64,000 nucleotides of DNA, taken from positions 4,898,001-4,962,000 of the forward strand of contig NC_016946.1 of the NCBI RefSeq assembly GCF_000277125.1. The letters run 5' to 3'. Positions 42,096 through 49,209 of this stretch are shown here, in pieces. The DNA comes from Mycobacterium intracellulare ATCC 13950. GTDB lineage: Bacteria; Actinomycetota; Actinomycetes; Mycobacteriales; Mycobacteriaceae. Every line of letters begins with the position of its first letter. Positions within the stretch are counted from its first letter, which is position 1. Position numbers and translations under genes: made by a program. The notes under the pieces were generated by a model that worked only from the letters and a program-made list of their open reading frames with translations, was not told where the DNA came from and did no database searches.

Positions 42096-42740
42096 TCAGC
42101 GGAGATAGACCTCGTCGCCGGTCGGATATCCGCCGCCGGTGGTCGTGACGTGCACGTGGTCGTAGTGGCCGAGCCGGCTGGCCTGCGCTCCGCCGGGGGT
42201 GTAGTAGACGCCGCGCCAGATCGCGTCCTGGATCCCGAACCGGGTGGCGTTCTGCATCACGTAGGCGACGATGGAGTTTCCCAGCGCGATGCCCTCCGCG
42301 CTGCCGGGGTTGGGGATCATGACGTCGAGCGCCAACCCGCGGGGATGCCAGGGCAGCGAATCCGGGCGCACCCCACCGATCTCGTGGATCTGGGGGAACT
42401 CCGCGCTGATGCTGCGCTCGACCAAGATCGTGCGGACCTGTAGGCCCTGCTCCGGCGCGACGCCGGCGGGCAGGAAGCGCGATCGCGTGTGGTAGCGCGA
42501 TGCCGCGGCGGGCTCCCCGTCAACCAGCGCTTTAGCGGGCCGCTTCGACGCGGCTGTCACGATTTGCACGCAACAGGGGGCGGGCTCGCTGATAACGGGT
42601 TTGGCCTGGTTGTGCGGTGCAAATGGATGGACGTCGGCGGACACCGCGAAGAACACCGCCGCGGGGGCGAGCACCGCAGCCAGGGCCACTGACGGTTTAC
42701 GTCGCTTCCTGGCTAATTCGTGTCGACCCACCCGGAGCAC
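42096..42740 (-). CDS. Exported Rv0320-like protein, peptidase-M15-like fold
   Basis: A 214-residue protein with a basic N-terminus and a signal helix (about 17-33: VALAAVLAPAAVFFAVSA). The conserved C-terminal domain includes RPDSLPWHPRGLALDVMIPNP and the final GHYDHVHVTT. This His/Asp pattern (H..G.A.D and DHVHV) is like zinc D,D-peptidase-fold cell-wall proteins, so murein binding or cleavage outside the membrane is possible. It corresponds to Rv0320. The substrate is not established. Confidence 0.78.
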   Translation of the reverse strand: MLRVGRHELARKRRKPSVALAAVLAPAAVFFAVSADVHPFAPHNQAKPVISEPAPCCVQIVTAASKRPAKALVDGEPAAASRYHTRSRFLPAGVAPEQGLQVRTILVERSISAEFPQIHEIGGVRPDSLPWHPRGLALDVMIPNPGSAEGIALGNSIVAYVMQNATRFGIQDAIWRGVYYTPGGAQASRLGHYDHVHVTTTGGGYPTGDEVYLR

Positions 42741-42903
42741 ATTACGTTGCGATAACGAAATAATAAATCTGAGCGTTATGAGAATAGTTAGATGGGCGTC
42801 TTAGATTTCGCGGTTGTGCTCTTAATCGGGAGGTAGGCGGAGGTCAGGCGCCCGCGCGGGTGAGCGCGCCTGCCGTTGGATGCTAGCCTGCTGAGGCGAC
42901 TGT

Positions 42904-42977
42904 GCCGATGTAGTTCAATGGCAGAACATCAGCTTCCCAAGCTGAATACGCGGGTTCGATTCCCGTCATCGGCTCCA
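42904..42977 (+). tRNA. tRNA-Gly (anticodon CCC)
   Basis: A full cloverleaf: acceptor arms GCCGATG and CATCGGC, D-arm with GTTCAATGGCAGAAC, anticodon stem TCAGC/GCTGA around loop TTCCCAA (anticodon CCC at 42934-42936), T-arm CGGGT-TCGATTC-CCG and encoded CCA at 42975-42977. Its 3' half is the attachment site of the integrated element; integration leaves the gene intact. Confidence 0.95.
42933..42977 (+). repeat. attL: 45-bp tRNA 3'-end direct repeat, left copy
   Basis: The 45 bases from the anticodon arm through CCA of tRNA-Gly recur exactly at 56483-56527. This is the classic footprint of a tyrosine integrase that uses a tRNA 3' end as attB and carries a matching attP. Confidence 0.93.
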
Positions 42978-43024
42978 GGATGACCAGGGCGGACCGTGGA
43001 ACGGGACGCTGTCGCCGAAGCGGC

Positions 43025-43044
43025 GGTCCCGTATCGGTCCCGTA
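43025..43044 (+). promoter_or_regulatory. Candidate integrase arm-type sites, left end
   Basis: Two direct copies of GGTCCCGTA at 43025-43033 and 43036-43044, an 11-base period, 48 bases inside the left att repeat. The same pair with the same period occurs near the right att (56319-56338). This fits arm-type binding sites for the N-terminal domain of the tyrosine integrase. Confidence 0.65.
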
Positions 43045-43051
43045 CCCGACG

Positions 43052-45514
43052 TCACGGCATCGGCAGCTGCGTCGCGATCGCCTGGCGGAGCATCTTCTCG
43101 CCCTCCAGCACCTCGTTGGCGAAACGCCGCAGCGTGTCCAGTCGGTCGAGCAGCGTGACGTACCGGGCGAGGTCGTCCGCCTTCTCGGGAACCATCACCG
43201 GCAGCGCGTTGAACGATTCCTGCTTGAACCGGTTCCGGCTCGTCTTGGTGGACCCGCTGGACTTCGCGTCCACCACGGACAGGTACTGCGGCGAGTTCAG
43301 CGCGTGGACCACGTACCGCATCACCAGGGTGGGTTCCGACACCTCGTCCCGTACACGGAAGGTCGGGAACTCGACGGACGCATACGCGCCGTCGCACTCC
43401 GCCGACACGATCCCGAATGAACCACGGAACGCAAACAGCCGGTTGTAGATCAAGGTGCCGGCAGCGAGCTTGTTCAGCCGGGCACCGCCCTTGATCTCGC
43501 GGCCCAGCTTGGACTCGCGGATAAACGATCCACCGCCCCACCACCGGACACCAGCCAGGTCGTACGTCTTGTCGGCCTCAGCGGCGACCGGTTCGCGCAC
43601 TTCCTCGAACAACTCGCCCAACTTCACGTTCCGGAAGTCGGACACCTCGTCCAGCACCTTGAGTTCGTCGCGGATGCTCTGCAGTTCCGCGTGCAGATTG
43701 CCGGCCACGGCCAGCACGGTCTCGTTGACCTCCTCCACCGGGGTGTCGGACACCGTGATGTGCGGCCGCCAGTAGAACTTCGGGTCCAACCGGTCCTCTA
43801 CCGGGCACGCCCAGACATTGACGCCCTCGATCTCCTTGCCCTGCAGCCACCGCCGATACTGCGCAAGAATCTCGGGCAGCTCATTCCCGGCGATCTCCGC
43901 GCCGTTGGGGGCATACCCCGAGTTGCGGCAGACAGCCATGAACGTCTCTTCGTCCTGCTGACCGTCGTCAGGCTGTTCCTTCTTCCGCAGGAACAAGACA
44001 GTGGTATCGGAGCGACCGCCGTAGCCCTCGAACGTCTCGGGCGGCAGGCTGATGAGGCCGAGCACCTCGGTGTTCTGCAGCACGTACTCCCGGATGTTGG
44101 CGGTGCTGGAGTTGTTGAGGATGCCGTCCATGATGATGATGCCGATGCGACCGCCCGGCTTCACGAGCCGGATGGTGCGCTCCAGGGCGAGCGCGGCGCG
44201 TTCGATCGACTTGCGTCCGTTCGACACGGTAAAGCTGCCGAGCACGTCCGTGTCCGTCTCGGCCGACCCAAAGGGCGGGTTGGTGAGGCAGACATCGAAT
44301 ACGTTGTCGCCCACGATGTTCTCGCCAGCGCCATCGTGGACATCCACGAAACCCGACTGCCGGAAGATGTGGCGCCCCGCGTCGCCGTCACCGTGCACCA
44401 CCATGTTCATGCGGCAAGCCAAGGAAGTCCGCTCGTTCCAGTCGATGCCGAAGATGCAGTCCTCGGCGAGGTGGCGCAGCGCGTCCTCCTTAGCCTTCTT
44501 CGACAACTTGGTCGAGTTGATCTGCCCTGCCGCGCGCCCGTGGTGGCTGATGAGAAACCCGCCGGTGCCGCTGAACGGGTCGATCACCTTGTCGCCAGGC
44601 CCCGGGTCGACAGCGTCCACGATGAACGTGACGACGTTCCTCGGTGTGAAGTACTGGCCCAAGCCACCGGTGAAGGTGTCGCCCAAGAAATGTTCGAACG
44701 CTTCGCCTTTCACATCGAAGCCGGTCTTGGACAGGTCGTACTTCTCGAACTGCTTGACCAACTCCCGCTTGGTCCGCTCGGACAGCTCGATCGTGGCCGA
44801 ATCGGTGAACAGACCCGAGTACTTCTTGGACTTCTTGGTCTCGTCGAAGATGGTGTCGAGGATTGAGACGCCCGCGCTCGCGAAGATATCGAACTGCTGC
44901 AAGCTGAACCGGTTCTTGCCGTCGCGCTCCTCGTAGAGCTTGGTGAACATAACCTTCGAGAGCTCATCGAACGCCTTCGTCGGGTCGTACCCCTCGTTGT
45001 TACGGATGACGTTGTGGCTGGCGCGGAGAATGCGCTTGAATTCCTCCACGTTCTCAACCCTGAAGGTTTCTTGTACCGCAGCAGCTTTCAACTGCTCCTG
45101 CTGATCCGGCTTCGCCGTCTTGGAAGCCAGCTTGATGGCCTCCTTCATGGCCGGCAGCCCGTCGGGCAGCAGGTCCTTCGACAACACGTTGTACGCCTTG
45201 GTGCCGCCGACGCTGCCGTTGTAGACGAGAGCCAGCGGGGCAATCGGGGTCAGCAGCCGCGCGTAGGACACCGCCTGGTCCCTGTCGCCTTCGGTGAGAC
45301 TCTCCTCCGGCCCCTTCGTCTCCACGACCACCAAGGGCAACGTGCGCGCGTCGTCGGCGAACACCACCGCGTCGGCAAAGATGTCCTTGGTCTTGCGGCC
45401 CTGCTTCGCCTTCAGCGTCTGGTTGTACGCAATCCGCTTCGTGTCGTACCCAAGCGCCTTGAGCACCTTCGGCAGGGCGTGGATCTTCACGTCCTCCTCG
45501 TTGTTGAGGATCAT
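43052..45514 (-). CDS. Single-chain restriction-modification enzyme (HsdR_N + HsdM + specificity domain)
   Basis: An 820-residue fusion. N-terminal about 110 residues: HsdR_N-like nuclease fold with a PD-(D/E)xK pattern (Asp-48 in ADAVV, then VVVETKG with Glu-65 and Lys-67). About 210-545: N6-adenine methyltransferase of the HsdM type, with GQYFTPRNVV, DPFSGTGGFLI (SAM) and the catalytic NPPF near 412-415. About 560-820: a target-recognition/HsdS-like half. This is a Type IIG/I-like one-protein system that could cut and methylate. The ATG at 45514 with GGGAG upstream is preferred to 45556. It is the last gene before attL, a typical cargo position. Confidence 0.82.
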   Translation of the reverse strand: MILNNEEDVKIHALPKVLKALGYDTKRIAYNQTLKAKQGRKTKDIFADAVVFADDARTLPLVVVETKGPEESLTEGDRDQAVSYARLLTPIAPLALVYNGSVGGTKAYNVLSKDLLPDGLPAMKEAIKLASKTAKPDQQEQLKAAAVQETFRVENVEEFKRILRASHNVIRNNEGYDPTKAFDELSKVMFTKLYEERDGKNRFSLQQFDIFASAGVSILDTIFDETKKSKKYSGLFTDSATIELSERTKRELVKQFEKYDLSKTGFDVKGEAFEHFLGDTFTGGLGQYFTPRNVVTFIVDAVDPGPGDKVIDPFSGTGGFLISHHGRAAGQINSTKLSKKAKEDALRHLAEDCIFGIDWNERTSLACRMNMVVHGDGDAGRHIFRQSGFVDVHDGAGENIVGDNVFDVCLTNPPFGSAETDTDVLGSFTVSNGRKSIERAALALERTIRLVKPGGRIGIIIMDGILNNSSTANIREYVLQNTEVLGLISLPPETFEGYGGRSDTTVLFLRKKEQPDDGQQDEETFMAVCRNSGYAPNGAEIAGNELPEILAQYRRWLQGKEIEGVNVWACPVEDRLDPKFYWRPHITVSDTPVEEVNETVLAVAGNLHAELQSIRDELKVLDEVSDFRNVKLGELFEEVREPVAAEADKTYDLAGVRWWGGGSFIRESKLGREIKGGARLNKLAAGTLIYNRLFAFRGSFGIVSAECDGAYASVEFPTFRVRDEVSEPTLVMRYVVHALNSPQYLSVVDAKSSGSTKTSRNRFKQESFNALPVMVPEKADDLARYVTLLDRLDTLRRFANEVLEGEKMLRQAIATQLPMP

Positions 45515-45541
45515 GCTGTCTCCCGTTCGTTCTGGAATCTG

Positions 45542-45641
45542 ATGGCAGCCTGCCATCGTGCGAACGGGTTGTCAAGCATGCGATCGGGTAGATCGCATGA
45601 GTTATTTTGGCTCTGTACGGCAGTGCGATCTCATGCATCGC
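45542..45641. promoter_or_regulatory. Operator-like cluster of inverted repeats before the R-M gene
   Basis: Three dyads in the 159-base gap between integrase stop and R-M start: ATGGCA-N3-TGCCAT (45542-45556), CATGCGATC-N5-GATCGCATG (45577-45599, perfect) and GCGAT-N7-ATCGC (45625-45641). The latter two share GCGAT half-sites, suggesting repeated binding by one dimeric regulator that controls R-M expression. No controller (C-protein) gene sits next to it, so the binder is unknown. Confidence 0.6.
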
Positions 45642-45673
45642 TACCTTTATCATGGGCGTGTCCTCGTCTGAGA

Positions 45674-47104
45674 TCAGGCGCGTCGTGGTAGTGGTAAGAC
45701 GTTTCCGGCGGGCTTGGCGATCCCTAGAGCGCCGAGCGCGGCCATGTTGCCGGTGTGGTCGTCGGTATTGATCAGGTGGGCGTAGACCGTCAGCGTCGTC
45801 TTGACGTCCCGGTGCCCCATCAACTCGGCAATGTCGATCGGCCGGATGCCCGCCGCGAGACACAAGCTGGCGTAGGTGTGGCGCAGCGAGTGGAATGACT
45901 GCTCGGTGTCCACCTTCGCGGTCGGCGTGAGCCTGTTGGCGCGCAACACCGCCGGTCGGTACACGGACTTGTAGAACGTCGCGTGGCGTAGCGGCTGGGT
46001 CCAGTCGAGCACCAACCGCTTCTCGGCGTCCTCCACGGTGAGACCGGCCAGGGCGTCGGCCTGCCGTCGCGCGCGGACCTTCGCGGTCGCGTTCGGCGCT
46101 GCCTCTTCCACACCCGTAGTGGCCGCTCCTGGTGCGCCGGGTGTCGCCCGCCTTCCCGTAGGCCGGGGCGTCGTCAGCCGCGTACCGGGGAACAGGGGTG
46201 CGGTCGGCTCGTCCCGGCGCGGGTGCTCGGCGAGGTAGTCCCGCAGCAACGCGGTCGTCTCGGCGGTCAATGGCACACGGCGGTAGCTCTGCTTGGTCTT
46301 GAGCGGGCCGTACTCGATGGCAGAACCCTTCGCGCGCGCGGCCTGCTCAATTCGCAGCACCCCTGGCTTCGCCGGGGCGTTCGGGTTCAGCGGCGGGTCC
46401 GGCAGTTCGACGTTCGCGATGGTGAGCCCGCCCAGTTCCGCCGCCCGCAAACCCGCCCACGCCGCGACGTGGACTAGGATGTTGTACGGCCAGGGCGTCG
46501 CGTCCACGAGCGCGGAAACCTTTGCGGGCGTGAGGAACATGGCCCGATCCACGACCACGCCGACTTGGCCGCCGTTAGTGCCGGTCTCGGTGGGGAGCTT
46601 GATGTGCACGGCGGGGCTCTTCGCCAGCCGGCCATCAACGACGGCCTGCTCCAAGACCATGCGGACGGTCCAGAACGCGTGCCGCACGGTAGACGGCTTC
46701 TTGCCCGCGTCGGTGAGCCGGTTGACCCACGCCTGGATGTACTCGCGGGTGATCTTGTTGAGCGGGTAGCTGCCGAACACCGCGTCAATACCGAGCGTCT
46801 TGCCGTCGCCGCGCCGGGTTGCGGCCGGGGCGAGCGCGTAGCGGTGGTTCTCGGCGTTGTTGCGGGTGTCGGCCTTGCGCGACTCCAACCAGATCGCCGC
46901 CGCGTCCCGAAACAGCATCTTGCCCTTGCCGGGGTCGAAGTCCATGCCCGTCAACGTTTCGGCGTCGGCCTTGGCGGCGAACGCCTTGGCGTCCTTGCGG
47001 GTGCGGAACCCGCCCTTGGTGCGCTCGGTGCCGTCGGGCGTGTACCAACGCACCACGTATGTTGTTGTACCGCTGGCGCGTACGCGCTTCTGAACGCTTG
47101 CCAT
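45674..47104 (-). CDS. Phage-type tyrosine integrase
   Basis: A 476-residue site-specific recombinase. An N-terminal arm-binding domain (about 1-55, RWYTPDGTERTKGGFRTRKDA) and a SAM-like core-binding domain (about 62-170) precede the catalytic domain with Arg-220 (GLRAAEL), His-405/Arg-408 (HSLRH), His-431 (LMGH) and nucleophile Tyr-441 (VYAHL). An insert of about 50 residues (about 305-350, Pro/Ala/Arg-rich) between catalytic Arg and HxxR is unusual. It should integrate the element at the tRNA-Gly 3' end, matching the att repeats. Confidence 0.93.
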   Translation of the reverse strand: MASVQKRVRASGTTTYVVRWYTPDGTERTKGGFRTRKDAKAFAAKADAETLTGMDFDPGKGKMLFRDAAAIWLESRKADTRNNAENHRYALAPAATRRGDGKTLGIDAVFGSYPLNKITREYIQAWVNRLTDAGKKPSTVRHAFWTVRMVLEQAVVDGRLAKSPAVHIKLPTETGTNGGQVGVVVDRAMFLTPAKVSALVDATPWPYNILVHVAAWAGLRAAELGGLTIANVELPDPPLNPNAPAKPGVLRIEQAARAKGSAIEYGPLKTKQSYRRVPLTAETTALLRDYLAEHPRRDEPTAPLFPGTRLTTPRPTGRRATPGAPGAATTGVEEAAPNATAKVRARRQADALAGLTVEDAEKRLVLDWTQPLRHATFYKSVYRPAVLRANRLTPTAKVDTEQSFHSLRHTYASLCLAAGIRPIDIAELMGHRDVKTTLTVYAHLINTDDHTGNMAALGALGIAKPAGNVLPLPRRA

Positions 47105-47109
47105 GGGTA

Positions 47110-47337
47110 TCAGCCCCTGCGCTCTCTGCGCCGGTACAAACGTGCGTCGCGTAGCTCATCGGCTAGGTAGTAGCCGACGTGGTGGGGGTAGTCGTCGCGC
47201 CCCTCGCAGAACTGAACCTTGTGCACCATGTCGCCCGCGTCGTTGCGCGTCTCAGTCACGGTGCCGACCTCCCCCGTGTGCGGGTCGCCGGGCATCACCA
47301 CGAACACGTGGGTGTTCGGAGGGTAGTAGTCGCTCAT
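47110..47337 (-). CDS. Small SH3-like element protein
   Basis: A 75-residue acidic protein (MSDYYPPNTHVFVVMPGDPHTGEVGTV at the start gives a beta-rich, SH3/KOW-like look). Its ATG overlaps the serine recombinase stop (ATGA), and its own stop lies five bases before the integrase ATG. It is therefore tightly coupled between the two recombinases and might be a directionality or accessory factor; that is inference from position. No homologue was recognised. Confidence 0.6.
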   Translation of the reverse strand: MSDYYPPNTHVFVVMPGDPHTGEVGTVTETRNDAGDMVHKVQFCEGRDDYPHHVGYYLADELRDARLYRRRERRG

Positions 47338-48041
47338 GCTGCTGTACCGTTCACGTTGGCGCGGCGCAGGATTCGCGCGACCGTTGCGCCGCACCACCGA
47401 CCACCCCGCTTGGTCGGGTGCCCCTCTGCGGTCAGCTCACGCGCTATCTCGTTCACCGGTACACCCTGCGTTGCAAGCGCTTTCATCTTGGCCAGGGCGG
47501 CTTGCTCGGCAGGCACAGGCACCAGCTGGCCCTTGGCGCTGCGGTACCCATAAGGCAGCGCACCGTGCGCGTAGCCGCCGCGAGCGGCCTTGGCTGCGCG
47601 GCCTGCTGCGAGCCGATCCACCGTCATCTCGCGGTCGTACTCGGAAATGGCGCCCATGATCACACGAACCAGCTTGCGCGACGGGTCTTTTGACTCGCCG
47701 TTGAGCATCTCGTGCTCGTTCTCGCGCGTCGACAAGACGATGCCGCCGAGGTCGGACAGCTTGCGTAGCAACAACTCCTGCACCATGACATCACGGGCCA
47801 GCCGGTCAAGTCGGGCGACGACCACGCCTTGCGCCTGCCCGCCCTTGACCAGGGCTGCTGCCTCGCACCACCCGGCCCGGTCGCGTAGCTCTGACGCGCC
47901 ACTGATCACGTCGGTCTGCCACGACACAACCTTGTGCCCACCGGCCTTTGCCCAAGCGCGTATCGCCGCGCTCTGCACTTCCGGCCCGTAAGCCTCCTGT
48001 TGGTGCGCGGACGACACCCTCACGTACGCGACTACTCGCAT
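47334..48041 (-). CDS. Serine recombinase (resolvase/invertase family)
   Basis: A 235-residue serine recombinase. Catalytic Ser-10 lies in YVRVSS, supported by Arg in VARLDRLARD, then the E-helix and IMGAISEYDREM. After about residue 150 come the start of a Recombinase domain (RGGYAHGALPYGYR) and a short HTH-like C-terminus (PVNEIARELTAEGHPTKRGGRWCGATVARIL). It is much shorter than large serine integrases, so more likely a resolvase or invertase than the element's integrase. GAGAGGAAC precedes the ATG at 48041. Its DNA site is unknown. Confidence 0.85.
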   Translation of the reverse strand: MRVVAYVRVSSAHQQEAYGPEVQSAAIRAWAKAGGHKVVSWQTDVISGASELRDRAGWCEAAALVKGGQAQGVVVARLDRLARDVMVQELLLRKLSDLGGIVLSTRENEHEMLNGESKDPSRKLVRVIMGAISEYDREMTVDRLAAGRAAKAARGGYAHGALPYGYRSAKGQLVPVPAEQAALAKMKALATQGVPVNEIARELTAEGHPTKRGGRWCGATVARILRRANVNGTAA

Positions 48042-48133
48042 ACTTGTTCCTCTCGTCAGGCCGCTGACCTGCGGCGTAGCTGAATACGGAGATAAAGCTA
48101 CGCCAGCACGGCACAAACGCTGGTACAAAGCTG

Positions 48134-48775
48134 CTAACGCTTGCGCCGTACCCGCACGACCCGCGCGGCCCGGTTCGCTGCGGCCGCGTCGGCGGTCGCG
48201 TCCTCCAGGGTCGCTAGCTCGCGGCTCGGCGGCTGCGCACGCTCGGCGAAGGACGGAGGTGCGCCGGTAGCGTTCGCACGCTCTCCGTCGCGCTCGGGCT
48301 GCGGTTCGGGGCCGTCCTCCACGACCTCCGCGTCCACGACCTCCATGGGCTCGTCGGCTTTGTCGACCGGGGCGGGTGGTGCCAATCCGCGCATGGCCGC
48401 GTGCTCGGCACGCGTAACGTTCGCGAAGTCGATGAGCATCTCTTCCCATGGAGCCTTTACTCCAACTTCGACTTCGGTCTTAGGGGCCATACCCGCGCGG
48501 TCCAGCGCGTCGCGAATAGCCTGCAAGGCAACGTTGTCCGCTACGTCGCCGTCGAGCGCGAAAGCGAGTAACCGCTGCACCAACACATCAGCAGCTTGGT
48601 CGAGTCTGCGTCGTGCGGCCTCGCGGACTTGGGGCGCAGAGCCGCCGTGGACCCTGCAAACGTTGGCTCCGCGAGCAGCCATGGCCCGGCACGGCTCGCC
48701 GTTCCGCTTCCGCGCTGTGCATCGGACAGCAGGAAGCACCCTCGATAGGTCGGCGCGTTTATAGGTCGGCATCAT
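48134..48775 (-). CDS. Terminase-small-subunit-like DNA-binding protein
   Basis: A 213-residue protein. The N-terminus has a zinc-knuckle-like C-H pattern (RCTARKRNGEPCRAMAARG followed by CRVHGGSAPQVREAARRRL) that is frequent in small actinophage proteins annotated as terminase small subunits, and a helical middle. The C-terminal about 90 residues are acidic and disordered. If it recognises a packaging site it could direct a helper phage's terminase to the element, as satellites do; this is inference. Its tandem ATGs (48775, 48772) overlap the stop of a small upstream gene. Confidence 0.6.
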   Translation of the reverse strand: MMPTYKRADLSRVLPAVRCTARKRNGEPCRAMAARGANVCRVHGGSAPQVREAARRRLDQAADVLVQRLLAFALDGDVADNVALQAIRDALDRAGMAPKTEVEVGVKAPWEEMLIDFANVTRAEHAAMRGLAPPAPVDKADEPMEVVDAEVVEDGPEPQPERDGERANATGAPPSFAERAQPPSRELATLEDATADAAAANRAARVVRVRRKR

Positions 48776-48912
48776 CGTTCTCCCGGTCGTGTTCGGTCCT
48801 CTGGCCAAGGCGCCCGACGCGGGTTACGTCTCGGGCGCGTTGGTATTCCACGTCGCGTTGGCTTTTGCGGCTCCCACCAATACGGTGGCGGTAGCCGGTC
48901 GTACGTGATCAC
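48772..48912 (-). CDS. Small Arg/Pro-rich protein
   Basis: A 46-residue frame starting GTG at 48912 with AGGAG seven bases ahead. It ends in a TGA that overlaps the ATGATG of the terminase-like gene. The product (ITYDRLPPPYWWEPQKPTRR near the start) is highly basic and may be a peptide for coupling translation. Support is the ribosome site and the overlap only. Confidence 0.45.
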   Translation of the reverse strand: MITYDRLPPPYWWEPQKPTRRGIPTRPRRNPRRAPWPEDRTRPGER

Positions 48913-48969
48913 TGCAATCTCCTGTTCTCTCTGTGTGGCTCGCGGTTCGGCCTCCGCGTCGCCGATTTC

Positions 48970-49192
48970 GATGTCCGGCTCGCGATGTCCGGCCCTATAG
49001 GCTCAGCCGGTGGGCCGGGGTTCACCCCGGCCACGCCACCCGGCGAAGCCCTGTCTGCCCAAGTCCGGCCCAGGTCCGGCGCAATGAGCCGGACATCAAA
49101 CGCACTGCTAGACACCATTTTCAATGTGCGGCTTGCAAGGGGTGGGCCGGACATCAGCCGGACATCGCGAGCTAACAAGCTCGATGTCCGGC
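48970..49192. repeat. Iteron array GATGTCCGGC (6 copies), candidate replication origin
   Basis: Exact copies of GATGTCCGGC at 48970-48979, 48984-48993 and 49183-49192, and of its complement GCCGGACATC at 49088-49097, 49146-49155 and 49157-49166. Two partial GTCCGGC copies lie near 49062-49080. The array sits in a 297-base non-coding gap directly downstream of the prim-pol/RepA gene. Iterons next to a replicase gene are the usual layout of a replication origin in plasmids and satellites. Some copies could equally be a repressor operator for the terminase-like operon. Confidence 0.7.
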
Positions 49193-49209
49193 CCAACTCC
49201 GGCTCGCGC

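Noticed and set aside
47334-48449. Longer serine recombinase starting far upstream (371 residues)
   Set aside because: The extra 136 residues overlap the terminase-like gene and are low-complexity; the ATG at 48041 has a good ribosome site and the catalytic Ser at position 10 as expected.
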